From assembly GCF_014284255.1 (NCBI RefSeq), contig NZ_JACOFV010000001.1, forward strand, positions 434,001 to 498,000: DNA of 64,000 nucleotides, written 5' to 3'. This document shows, in pieces, positions 14,552 to 23,122 of this stretch; within the stretch, counting starts at the first letter, position 1; the number at the start of each line of letters is the position of its first letter. This stretch comes from Cognatundibacterium jejuense (lineage in GTDB: Bacteria > Pseudomonadota > Gammaproteobacteria > Burkholderiales > Burkholderiaceae_D). Position numbers and translations under genes: made by a program. Under the pieces are notes generated by a model, which searched no databases, was not told where the DNA came from, and worked only from the letters and a program-made list of their open reading frames with translations.

Positions 14552-17113
14552 GTGCGTGCAAGACCTAAACAAGTAAGCACTGTTACTGAAACAATCCCGC
14601 TTCATCAATGCCTAGCCAAATCAAGAAAATTGGATAACGGCAATGTTGTGTCCGGTCGACTGGTATTTAGCCATTGCCAAATTGTAGGGGAAGTCGCGAG
14701 AGCAATGATTCTTCGAATGCCAATTTGGTTGCGGAGTGCTCTATTTCCCGAGGGATCAGAATTAATTGCTGCAGCCCATGATATCGGAAAGGTTAGCCCA
14801 ACTTTTCAGAAAAAAATATATTCTGCACTTTCGCAAAAAGAAGACGCAGTTTTGGCACTTTTGAAAAATGAAGATCCAACTCAAGAAAAGCTGTGGGGTG
14901 GTCATGCAGGGGTAAGTCAAGCTTCGGTTGCAACTGAAAATCCGAGTTTATACATTGCGGAAATTTTAGGTCAACATCACGGATTTTCGCCAAATTTGTC
15001 TATATACCAGGCGACAAGTGAAGTATTCGGTGGTGCTAATTGGCATTCGCAGCGAGTCGAATTATTAACTCAACTTAAGGTGGCCTTGGCCACAGACTTT
15101 CCCATCGTGAAAGATGCGTTACAGGCAAAAGTGCTAGCTGGTCTGACGACTGTTTCAGATTGGGTGGGCTCAGGTGCGTTATTCGAAGATCCCGAAGGAG
15201 ATTGGAAATCTAATATTGATGTGGCGCTAGACGAGGCTGGTTTTGTATGCCCACAAATTAGACCGAACCTAAGTTTTCAAAAAATATTTGGTTTCGAGCC
15301 TAAAGACACACAACTCAAATTGATCGCAGCAGTAAATCAGCCTGGCGTATATGTGTTAGAAGCTCCAATGGGATTAGGTAAAACTGAAGCTGCCCTGTAT
15401 GCAGCATATCAATTGCTAAAAAATAATTCTGCTACGGGTATTTATTTTGCGCTACCGACTCAGCTTACCTCTGAGAAAATACATGAGCGTGTAAATCAGT
15501 TCTTAAAAAAAATATTAGATGAAACAACGCTTCATTCACAAGCCCTATTGGTACATAGCAATGCTTGGTTAAATATGGGTGAGGAAGCAAATCCTGGTGG
15601 TACCTGGTTTGCACAAGGCAAGCGCGGAATTTTAGCGCCGTTTGCCGTAGGTACCGTTGATCAGGCTTTGATGGCAGTGATGAATGTAAAACATGGTTTT
15701 GTTCGAACCTTTGGCCTAGCCGGTAAAATTGTCATACTCGATGAGGTACATTCCTATGATAGTTTTACTGGGACGATTTTAGACGCATTGGTAAAAGCAT
15801 TACGTCAGTTGCAATGTACTGTAATCATTTTGAGCGCTACGCTGACACAAGAACGGCGCAAATCATTATTAGGCTTGAGCACGTCCTGTAATACGTCATA
15901 TAAACCCTATCCGCTCATTACGGCGCAGCCGAATGAAGCCCTATTTGTTGAAATAGAGACGGCTAAAATACCTGATGTGATGGTTCATATTGGCCATGCG
16001 ACAGAGATTGCGGCGATAGAAGAAGCAATATTGCGGGCTGAGCAAGGACAGCAGGTGTTATGGATAGAAAATACAGTAAATGAGGCACAAGCTGTATTCC
16101 AATTATTAGCGGCACGTAGTATTGGACTTGGAATTGCATGTGGTTTATTGCATTCGCGCTTTCTCAAGATAGACCGGGCGTGTAATGAAGATATCTGGGT
16201 GAGAGTCTTTGGAAAAAATGGGGCGAAAGCGCGCGCGGCACAAGGTCGAATATTAGTCGGAACACAAGTTCTAGAGCAATCCCTAGATATCGATGCTGAT
16301 TTTTTGGTCAGCCGTATCGCACCCACAGATATGTTGTTGCAGCGCTTGGGTAGATTATGGCGACACACCGAGACGGTCCGTCCTGCAATAGCAAAACGAG
16401 AGGCTTGGATATTGGCTCCAGATTTAGCTACTGCAATCATTTCACCCGAACAGACATTTGGATCAACAGTCAAAGTGTACGCACCTTACGTTTTATGTCG
16501 CAGTTTAGCAGTGTGGAAAAGCATTGACGACTTGAGTTTACCTTCACAAATTCGGGAGTTGATCGAGGCAACTTATGCCCCTAAAGCTGAATGTGATGAT
16601 ATGGCTAAACATCTTCAACAACTAAAATTAAATCGAAAGAAACTCGAGGGGCTGGCGTTAGTCGGTCTATCCATAGCGGGTTCAACACAGGCAGAAGAAA
16701 CAGCACAAACCCGCCATAGTGAACTTGAAACAACTGAGGTACTTTTGGTTCGATCGATTCAAGTTGCCCATCAGGGTGTCTATGTTACTTTGCTGAATCG
16801 AGAAAAAATCCTAGTCCCCCAAAATGGCCGATCTTTAGGACGAAAAAAATGGCGTGAATTGACCATAACATTAATGCAAAATACCTTAAAAGTCGCTGAC
16901 TACCTTGCCCCAATCGCTATCGATAGGAAGCACATTTTATGGTTAGGCGACTATTTTTACTTAGGTAAGCCTGAATTCAACGAAAGCAATCAATTACGTG
17001 TTGCCTTAGTGGATGAGAGCGGAGCTATACGCTCACTACAGGAAGGCTTAGCGAGTGAAAAATATACACTTACTTATGATGAACGTATTGGCTATCAAGC
17101 AAAAAAGACGTAG
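14552..17113 (+). CDS. cas3: Cas3 nuclease-helicase, type I-E
   Basis: An 853-residue single-chain Cas3. The N-terminal HD nuclease has AAHDIGKVSP near residue 74 and a downstream GGHAGVSQA. The superfamily 2 helicase follows with Walker A APMGLGKTEAA near residue 272, the DEVH box (ILDEVHSYD) near 397, SATLT, and a C-terminal helicase lobe ending in LLQRLGRLWRH. Cas3 is recruited by Cascade to unwind and degrade invader DNA. The start is GTG 14552 after GAGG. It is separated from cse1 by 158 bp, as in E. coli where the Cascade genes have their own promoter. Confidence 0.95.
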   Translation: MRARPKQVSTVTETIPLHQCLAKSRKLDNGNVVSGRLVFSHCQIVGEVARAMILRMPIWLRSALFPEGSELIAAAHDIGKVSPTFQKKIYSALSQKEDAVLALLKNEDPTQEKLWGGHAGVSQASVATENPSLYIAEILGQHHGFSPNLSIYQATSEVFGGANWHSQRVELLTQLKVALATDFPIVKDALQAKVLAGLTTVSDWVGSGALFEDPEGDWKSNIDVALDEAGFVCPQIRPNLSFQKIFGFEPKDTQLKLIAAVNQPGVYVLEAPMGLGKTEAALYAAYQLLKNNSATGIYFALPTQLTSEKIHERVNQFLKKILDETTLHSQALLVHSNAWLNMGEEANPGGTWFAQGKRGILAPFAVGTVDQALMAVMNVKHGFVRTFGLAGKIVILDEVHSYDSFTGTILDALVKALRQLQCTVIILSATLTQERRKSLLGLSTSCNTSYKPYPLITAQPNEALFVEIETAKIPDVMVHIGHATEIAAIEEAILRAEQGQQVLWIENTVNEAQAVFQLLAARSIGLGIACGLLHSRFLKIDRACNEDIWVRVFGKNGAKARAAQGRILVGTQVLEQSLDIDADFLVSRIAPTDMLLQRLGRLWRHTETVRPAIAKREAWILAPDLATAIISPEQTFGSTVKVYAPYVLCRSLAVWKSIDDLSLPSQIRELIEATYAPKAECDDMAKHLQQLKLNRKKLEGLALVGLSIAGSTQAEETAQTRHSELETTEVLLVRSIQVAHQGVYVTLLNREKILVPQNGRSLGRKKWRELTITLMQNTLKVADYLAPIAIDRKHILWLGDYFYLGKPEFNESNQLRVALVDESGAIRSLQEGLASEKYTLTYDERIGYQAKKT

Positions 17114-17189
17114 CTAATCTTATAAAGTTGCATCAAACATGATTTTTAAGCAAACATAAAGAGTTGGCATAGCGCAATTTTTGAATCGA

Positions 17190-17205
17190 TCCAATGAGAA
17201 TTGGA
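17190..17205. promoter_or_regulatory. Hairpin/dyad in the cas3-cse1 spacer
   Basis: TCCAAT and ATTGGA form a 6-bp dyad around GAGA, 66 bp before the cse1 start, in the 158-bp gap where a Cascade promoter is expected. It could be an operator half-site pair; evidence is structural only. Confidence 0.3.
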
Positions 17206-17271
17206 GCAGATATTAGCAAATTAATTGATTCATATATGACGCGTTTTAGGTCATAAAAATGGTAACTAAAT

Positions 17272-18768
17272 ATGCACACTGAGAAATACTTCAATTTAAT
17301 AGATGAGCCATGGATACCCATTGTCGATGTGGGTAGAGTCAGTTTAAAACAAATATTTCTTGAGCCAAGTTACCGAGCAATAGGCGGAAATCCGGTTCAA
17401 AAAATTGCACTGACAAAATTACTGCTGGCAATTGCTCAAGCGGCGTCTACGCCAGAAACTAACGAAGCATGGCAAAACTTGCGACCTGAAGGGTTGGCAA
17501 AAAAATGCTTACTTTATTTGGAACAATGGCATTCGCAATTCTATTTATATGGGGACGCCCCATTTTTGCAGATGCCAGCCATTAAACCTGCATTCGTTCA
17601 AAAATTTGGCGCGGTATTAACCGAGATTTCAACTGGAAACACGACAGTGCTCACGCAGTCGCAGGTAGAAAAATCATTATCAGATGCAGATAGGGCATTA
17701 CTAATTGTCCAATTGATGGGCTTTGGTTTAGGTGGAAAGAAAACGGACAACTCCATAGTGCTCACTAAAGAGTATCAGGGTAAGTGCAATGAGAAAGGTA
17801 AACCCTCCACCGGAAAACCAGGCCCTTCAATTGGTTTTTTAGGTTTTTTGCATAGTTTTTTGCAAGGAAGTTCATTGCAGGAAACGTTATGGCTTAATTT
17901 ATTTACACAGCAACAAATAGCCGATATCGGTATTTATCCTGCAGGCCTAGGAATAGCACCTTGGCAGCAAATGCCGGAGGGAGAGAGTTGCGAAAATGCC
18001 GAAATGCTTAAATTGAGTTTAATGGGTCGTTTAGTACCGTTGTCGAGATTTTGCTTATTGAACGAACATGGCATACATTATTCAGAAGGAATTTCACATC
18101 TTGGTTATAAAGAGGGCGTCGTAGACCCTAGTATTGCAGTTGACCGTTCAGGGAAAGAAACAAAAGCACTCTGGACTGATCCAGAAAAACGTCCATGGAG
18201 ACAACTCACTGCACTGTTAAGTTTTCTGTCGTCAAGCGATAACCGAGGAGCGGATTGCTTTCAACTACGATTAACTACTAACAGAGCAATTCCCTTAGTA
18301 CGTTCTCTCGAAATTTGGTCTGGTGGATTGCGGGTAAGCAGTAATGCTGGGGAGCAATTTGTTTCAGGTTCGGATGATTTCGTTGAGTCTTCGATTCAAC
18401 TTCCTATCAATTCATTTGGGGAAAAGTGGTTTAGTCACTTTCAAACGGAAATGAATGAACTCGATAAACTTTCAAAAATCATTTACGGTTCGACCCTTAG
18501 CTATTTTAAAAGCCAGAATATGGAAGCGAAAGGACAAGCTTCAATGGCAAGTAACTTATTTTGGCAACTATCCGAACGCAAGTTTCAAGCTCTTATCGAT
18601 ATGTGTACAAATGTTGATAGCACGAAAATACGAACATTATTCGCGCAGTTTGCGTATAAAGCTTACGACACTCATTGTTCTAGCGATACTTCCCGTCAAC
18701 TAGATGCATGGGCTAAGCATAGACCAAATCTAGGCGTTTATTTAAAAAATACCAATCAGGAGCGATGA
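17272..18768 (+). CDS. casA: Cascade large subunit Cse1/CasA (Cas8e)
   Basis: A 498-residue protein, the usual size for Cse1. It opens FNLIDEPWIPIVD, the typical Cse1 start (LIxEPWIPV), and continues with AIGGNPVQKIALTKLLLAIAQAA. PGPSIGFLGFLHSF and LYGDAPFLQMP are further family-like segments. Cse1 recognises the PAM on target DNA and recruits Cas3. It overlaps cse2 by 4 bp. Given the unusual spacer-start bias in the array, its PAM-reading loops may differ from those of E. coli CasA. Confidence 0.93.
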   Translation: MHTEKYFNLIDEPWIPIVDVGRVSLKQIFLEPSYRAIGGNPVQKIALTKLLLAIAQAASTPETNEAWQNLRPEGLAKKCLLYLEQWHSQFYLYGDAPFLQMPAIKPAFVQKFGAVLTEISTGNTTVLTQSQVEKSLSDADRALLIVQLMGFGLGGKKTDNSIVLTKEYQGKCNEKGKPSTGKPGPSIGFLGFLHSFLQGSSLQETLWLNLFTQQQIADIGIYPAGLGIAPWQQMPEGESCENAEMLKLSLMGRLVPLSRFCLLNEHGIHYSEGISHLGYKEGVVDPSIAVDRSGKETKALWTDPEKRPWRQLTALLSFLSSSDNRGADCFQLRLTTNRAIPLVRSLEIWSGGLRVSSNAGEQFVSGSDDFVESSIQLPINSFGEKWFSHFQTEMNELDKLSKIIYGSTLSYFKSQNMEAKGQASMASNLFWQLSERKFQALIDMCTNVDSTKIRTLFAQFAYKAYDTHCSSDTSRQLDAWAKHRPNLGVYLKNTNQER

Positions 18769-19313
18769 TGAGCGAACAAACTCAAGCACCAGTTAATACC
18801 TATAACAATAGAGCTGCTAGTTTTGTTGAGTATGTTATTGGTCGATGCCAGACTGATAATGGTCTACGGGCAGCGCTCAAGCGAGCTGATAATCCAGCAA
18901 CTGAATATCAAAGTTGGGAAGTGTTGGCGGGTTTTAAAATTAACTTGGAAAACGAAGACGAACGTATTCCATATGCAGCAATTGCTGCGACTATAGCCCG
19001 TGTAAAAATTGGGAAAAATGGTGCTGTACAAATCGGACAAGCGATAGCGTGCTGCTATGAGGATGGTAATAATAGTGAGCAGGCCAAAGCAAAGCTACGT
19101 CGTTTGCTTGCATGTAACTCTGTATCCGAAGCTTGCCGTATCTTACGACCCCTATTTAGTTTGATTGAAGCGAAAGGGCTTGCTTCCCTTGATTATGCGC
19201 GATTGCTCGATGATTTACTTTGGTTTGGCCACGAGGAACGACAAACTCGCATAAAAGCACGGTGGGCGCAGAGTTTTTACGGCAAAGAAATTGAGGAGAA
19301 AGTAGATGCATGA
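18765..19313 (+). CDS. casB: Cascade small subunit Cse2/CasB
   Basis: A 182-residue helical protein with the Cse2-type segment FVEYVIGRCQTDNGLRAALKRADNP. The C-terminal part carries ARLLDDLLWFGHE, also typical. Two Cse2 copies line the Cascade belly and hold the target strands. AGGAG precedes the ATG; the first two codons are both ATG, so the start could be 18765 or 18768. It overlaps the next gene by 8 bp. Confidence 0.92.
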   Translation: MMSEQTQAPVNTYNNRAASFVEYVIGRCQTDNGLRAALKRADNPATEYQSWEVLAGFKINLENEDERIPYAAIAATIARVKIGKNGAVQIGQAIACCYEDGNNSEQAKAKLRRLLACNSVSEACRILRPLFSLIEAKGLASLDYARLLDDLLWFGHEERQTRIKARWAQSFYGKEIEEKVDA

Positions 19314-19944
19314 AAACCCTATTGCGTTTGCAAGCGTACTAAAATTGAGCCGTGAAGACATTAAAATTTTACAAGTAAAAGACGCATACGCGTTACATAA
19401 AGTGGTTTACGGTTTATTTGAAGATATTCGCACTGAGGCCGAAAAAAACAAAAGCGTTGCAAGTGGCATCTTGTACGTCGATAAAGGCGGTGATTTCAAT
19501 ACGCGGCAAATTCTCTTGCTCTCGAATCGCAAGCCGCATCAGACACCACAGTTTGGTAAGGTCGAAACAAAGCCGGTATATGCGAATTTTTTACAGCATA
19601 CCGATTACGCTTTTCAAACTACCTTGAATCCAACTCAACGTAATAATCTTAGTCGGAAAATCGTACCAGTACGTGGGCGCGAAGCGATAACAACCTGGTT
19701 CGTACAGCGTGCCATTACGTCTTGGGGCTTTAGTGTGATGGTTGAAGATTTGCAAGTTGAGCAATGTAACGTACAAAGCTTTGAAAAGTTGGGAGAGACC
19801 GTGACGCATGGCAGCGCGACGCTTAAGGGACGCCTCACCGTGACTGATCACGAACGTTTTAAGCAAAGTTTTTGCAAAGGTATTGGTCGAGGCAGAGCAT
19901 TTGGTTTTGGGTTATTACAAATTGTGCCTTTATCAGCTATTTAA
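19306..19944 (+). CDS. casE: crRNA-processing endonuclease Cas6e/CasE
   Basis: A 212-residue protein ending with GIGRGRAFGFGLLQIVPL, the glycine-rich C-terminal loop diagnostic of Cas6e. The middle contains VRGREAITTWFVQRAITSWGF. Cas6e cuts the pre-crRNA below the repeat hairpin and stays bound to the 3' handle. In the E. coli-type order this gene follows cas5e; here it sits between cse2 and cas7, a rearrangement. It overlaps cse2 and is 24 bp from cas7. Confidence 0.93.
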   Translation: MHENPIAFASVLKLSREDIKILQVKDAYALHKVVYGLFEDIRTEAEKNKSVASGILYVDKGGDFNTRQILLLSNRKPHQTPQFGKVETKPVYANFLQHTDYAFQTTLNPTQRNNLSRKIVPVRGREAITTWFVQRAITSWGFSVMVEDLQVEQCNVQSFEKLGETVTHGSATLKGRLTVTDHERFKQSFCKGIGRGRAFGFGLLQIVPLSAI

Positions 19945-19968
19945 TTTATCGAACTTCAGGATTTTCAA

Positions 19969-21141
19969 ATGAAAAATCAATTTACAAATCTCCGTATCGA
20001 ATTTCACATTCTTCAATCTTTCCCAGTAACTTGTCTTAACCGTGATGACGTTGGTGCACCGAAAACTGCTATCGTCGGCGGTGTGCAGCGTGCACGCGTG
20101 AGTTCTCAAGCATGGAAGCGCCCGATACGGATGGCGATGCAAGAGTTGGGTATCACTCATGGAACAAGAACAAAATTAATCAGTAAATTAGTCACTGAGG
20201 CTTGCCTGAAGAAAGGCGCGACAGTTGAACAGGCAATCACTTGTGGCGACAAAATTGAAGGTATTTTCATTAAGAAAAAAGAAGAAAAGAAAGCAAAAAA
20301 AGGCAAAGACTCGGCAGTTGATGTAGAAGGTGACGATACTTCCTTAGAAGCGAGTGCTGATAAAACAGATACTTTACTTTTTTTAAGTCCAAATGAAGTA
20401 GCAATTATTGCGCAAGCCTGCGCTGATAATGGATTCGATCCAGATAAAGTGATTACTCAGAAAGATGCGAAAAAGCAGGCAAAAGAACTCGCAGATCTAA
20501 TTGGCAAAGTAAATGAAGCCATAGATGCGGTAGACATTGCCTTGTTTGGTAGGATGGTTGCCCAAGCGGCTGATTTAAATATCGATGGTGCAACCACATT
20601 TTCACACGCCATTTCCACACATAAAGTGAGCAATGAGGTGGAGTTTTTTACTGCGATGGATGATGTAGATCCGACACCTGGATCAGCGCATATGGGAAGC
20701 TTGGAGTTTAATTCTGCCACCTATTATCGCTATGTCAGTTTAGATCTTGGACAACTGAATCAAACATTAGCTGGGCATTCATTGCCAGAAGCGGTCGAGG
20801 CATTTACGAAAGCTCTATTTGTTGCTGTACCAACGGCAAGGCAAGCGACCCAATCTGGTGCATCTCCATGGGCGTTTGCCAAGATCTTTGTTCGTAAAGG
20901 TCAAGGTTTACAAGTTCCATTTGAAACTCCAGTCAAAGCAGAAGCTGGCGGTGGTTTTATAAAAAACAGTATCGATGCCATGTCCACCTATTTGGCTAAA
21001 CAAGAAAAGTTGCACGGTAGCCTATTTGGTAAGCAAGCTGAGTACACTTATTCACAAGACGCTGATTTAACTGTGGATGATCTCATTGCAGCATTAAAAC
21101 AGCACTCAACAGCGGACGTTGCAGAAAATATCCATGCATAA
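19969..21141 (+). CDS. casC: Cascade backbone subunit Cas7e/CasC
   Basis: A 390-residue Cas7 of I-E type. The N-terminal part reads IEFHILQSFPVTCLNRDDVGAPKTA and GGVQRARVSSQAWKRPIR, both standard for Cse4/CasC. Later come TFSHAISTHKVSNEVEFFTA and SAHMGSLEFNSATYYRY. Six copies normally coat the crRNA. Residues about 101-134 form a Lys/Glu/Asp-rich insert (KKKEEKKAKKGKD and following acidic stretch) that looks disordered. It overlaps cas5e by 8 bp. Confidence 0.95.
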   Translation: MKNQFTNLRIEFHILQSFPVTCLNRDDVGAPKTAIVGGVQRARVSSQAWKRPIRMAMQELGITHGTRTKLISKLVTEACLKKGATVEQAITCGDKIEGIFIKKKEEKKAKKGKDSAVDVEGDDTSLEASADKTDTLLFLSPNEVAIIAQACADNGFDPDKVITQKDAKKQAKELADLIGKVNEAIDAVDIALFGRMVAQAADLNIDGATTFSHAISTHKVSNEVEFFTAMDDVDPTPGSAHMGSLEFNSATYYRYVSLDLGQLNQTLAGHSLPEAVEAFTKALFVAVPTARQATQSGASPWAFAKIFVRKGQGLQVPFETPVKAEAGGGFIKNSIDAMSTYLAKQEKLHGSLFGKQAEYTYSQDADLTVDDLIAALKQHSTADVAENIHA

Positions 21142-21862
21142 TCCCTTTCTTTTACTCTGGTTGGAAGCCCCTCTGCAAGCTTGGGGGGCTGACTCCAAAT
21201 TTGGCCGACGCGAGACGCAATCTTTCCCAACGAAATCAGGGATATTGGGTTTGCTGTGTTCTGCGCTGGGTGCTGGTGGCGAGCAATGTGCGCTTTTGGA
21301 AGAGTTTTCCAACCTAGATCAAACGGTCATTTCGTTTGTCCGCACCACAGAAATTCGCGGTGAACGCGTTAAGCAAGCGCGCGAACCAGTCCTACGTGAT
21401 TTTCATATGGTGGGTAATGGTTACGACAAGCAAGATCCTTGGGCGAGTATGCTCATTCCGAAAACCAGTGAAAGGAAGCCAGCTGTTGGCGGTGGCGCAA
21501 AATTGACCTATCGTAATTATTTACAAGATGCTGCATTTGCTGTTGTAATCGAGGTGCCATTTGAACGATCTGAACAAGTCATACAAGGATTGCAATCGCC
21601 AACATGGGCTGTTTATTTAGGGCGTAAAAATTGTGTGCCAACCGATTTTATTTATCGAGCTTGTTTTGTCGAACAAGCGCAAGCACTAGAGCATGCTACG
21701 GTAATTGCACGAGAAAAAAATCGAATCGAAGATTTTCGCGTATTACATGGCGCGCTTAGCGATAGCGAAGCCGATGAGATCTTTACCCTTAATGACGTGC
21801 CTGTGCAGTTTGGTGACGATAAGCGCTATCGTGATCGACAGGTGAGTCTGATTTATGCTTGA
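21134..21862 (+). CDS. casD: Cascade subunit Cas5e/CasD
   Basis: A 242-residue Cas5 starting MHNPFLLLWLEAPLQAWG, which matches the family opening (LxLxGPLQSWG). A start five codons earlier at 21119 is open but less typical. GRRETQSFPTKSGILGLLCSALG is the conserved Cas5e segment. Cas5e binds the 5' handle of the crRNA and caps the Cas7 filament. It overlaps cas7 upstream and cas1e downstream by 8 bp each, indicating one polycistronic message. Confidence 0.94.
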   Translation: MHNPFLLLWLEAPLQAWGADSKFGRRETQSFPTKSGILGLLCSALGAGGEQCALLEEFSNLDQTVISFVRTTEIRGERVKQAREPVLRDFHMVGNGYDKQDPWASMLIPKTSERKPAVGGGAKLTYRNYLQDAAFAVVIEVPFERSEQVIQGLQSPTWAVYLGRKNCVPTDFIYRACFVEQAQALEHATVIAREKNRIEDFRVLHGALSDSEADEIFTLNDVPVQFGDDKRYRDRQVSLIYA

Positions 21863-22754
21863 CGATACTTCGGGAATAAAATCGCCGTCAAAGCGTCTTT
21901 TGATCAAAGTGACGCGTGATACTTTGCCTCTAGTTAAAGATAAGTATCCTTTTCTTTATCTTGAGCGGGGGCGGTTGGAAATTGATGATGCTAGTGTGAA
22001 ATGGATAGACAGCGATGCCAATGTTATTCGCCTGCCTATTGCCACGCTCAATTGCTTATTACTTGGCCCAGGCACTAGCGTAACTCATGAAGCTGTTAAG
22101 GTGATCGCTGCGGCAAATTGCAGTGTTTGTTGGGTAGGAGAGGATAGTTTATTATTTTATGCCCATGGGCAAACACCAACATCTGATACGCGTAATTTGC
22201 GTGAGCAAATGAAATTATCCGCAGACCCCAAAAAATCATTAGAAGTCGCAAGACGCATGTTTTCAATGCGTTTTCCCAGTGCAGATTTGAAAGGAAAATC
22301 TCTCAAAGAAATGATGGGAATGGAGGGGTATCGTATCCGGAATTTGTACGAACAGAAGGGGCTGGAATATGGTGTGGGTTGGAAGGGGCGAAATTACATT
22401 CCGGGAAAATTTGAAATGGGTGACATGACTAATCAAGTATTGACCGCTTGTAATGCGGCACTGTACGGTATCTTATGTTCGGCAATACACAGCATGGGGT
22501 TTTCGCCACATATGGGATTTGTACATTCAGGTAGTCCTCTACCTTTTGTATATGATTTGGCTGATCTTTATAAAGAAAATCTTTGCATCGACTTGGCTTT
22601 TTCGCTAACGCTGAGCATGGCCGGTCAGTATAACAAACACATGGTGTCGGCTGCTTTCCGGCAGCGTGTAATCGCAGCCAATTTGTTAGGTAAAGTTGCT
22701 CAAGATATTGAAAGCATTCTGGAGATAAAAAATGCTAGTCGTGATTGCCAATGA
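21855..22754 (+). CDS. cas1e: CRISPR integrase Cas1e (type I-E)
   Basis: A 299-residue Cas1. It has MMGMEGYRIRNLYEQ with the catalytic glutamate, and GFVHSGSPLPFVYDLADLYK with the catalytic histidine and following acidic residues. This is the I-E lineage and is clearly different from the II-C Cas1 at 12752-13687. With Cas2e it inserts spacers at the leader end of the array. It overlaps cas5e by 8 bp and cas2e by 23 bp. Confidence 0.96.
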   Translation: MLDDTSGIKSPSKRLLIKVTRDTLPLVKDKYPFLYLERGRLEIDDASVKWIDSDANVIRLPIATLNCLLLGPGTSVTHEAVKVIAAANCSVCWVGEDSLLFYAHGQTPTSDTRNLREQMKLSADPKKSLEVARRMFSMRFPSADLKGKSLKEMMGMEGYRIRNLYEQKGLEYGVGWKGRNYIPGKFEMGDMTNQVLTACNAALYGILCSAIHSMGFSPHMGFVHSGSPLPFVYDLADLYKENLCIDLAFSLTLSMAGQYNKHMVSAAFRQRVIAANLLGKVAQDIESILEIKNASRDCQ

Positions 22755-23028
22755 TTTGCCACCTGCAGTCCGTGGTCGTATGAAGCTCTGGTTTATTGAG
22801 CCTAAACCTAACGTGTTTATTTCTGGCGTAAAAGATAATGTAGCAAGAAAAGTGGTGGCTTACTTATATAAACATTGTCCGGCAGATAGTGGAGTAATGG
22901 TATTTCGGCGAATACCAGAAACTCCTGGCTATGACATCAGTGGGATTGGCGACACGAAGCGAAATTTAACTGAAATATCGGGGTTGCAATTGGTAATAGA
23001 GAAACAAAATTCACTTTGCGATTCGTAG
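22732..23028 (+). CDS. cas2e: Cas2e (type I-E)
   Basis: A 98-residue I-E Cas2 with MLVVIANDLPPAVRGRMKLWFIEPKPNVFISGV, the standard opening of CasB2e proteins. It bridges two Cas1e dimers in the integration complex. The 23-bp overlap with cas1e is larger than usual but common between these two genes. The CRISPR leader begins right after its stop. Confidence 0.95.
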   Translation: MLVVIANDLPPAVRGRMKLWFIEPKPNVFISGVKDNVARKVVAYLYKHCPADSGVMVFRRIPETPGYDISGIGDTKRNLTEISGLQLVIEKQNSLCDS

Positions 23029-23122
23029 TACATAGAAGAGATTTAGATTTAAGATTAATTTGGTCAAACCATGAACACACTATATAAGGTGTTTTATGTG
23101 CGTTCTTTAACAAAATATAGGT
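23029..23122 (+). promoter_or_regulatory. CRISPR leader with promoter
   Basis: A 94-bp AT-rich leader between cas2e and the first repeat. TTGGTC (23060-23065) and TATAAG (23083-23088) are separated by exactly 17 bp. They would start pre-crRNA about 25 bp before the first repeat. The bases next to the repeat, TTCTTTAACAAAATATAG, are where new spacers would be inserted. No clear IHF consensus was found in it. Confidence 0.6.
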
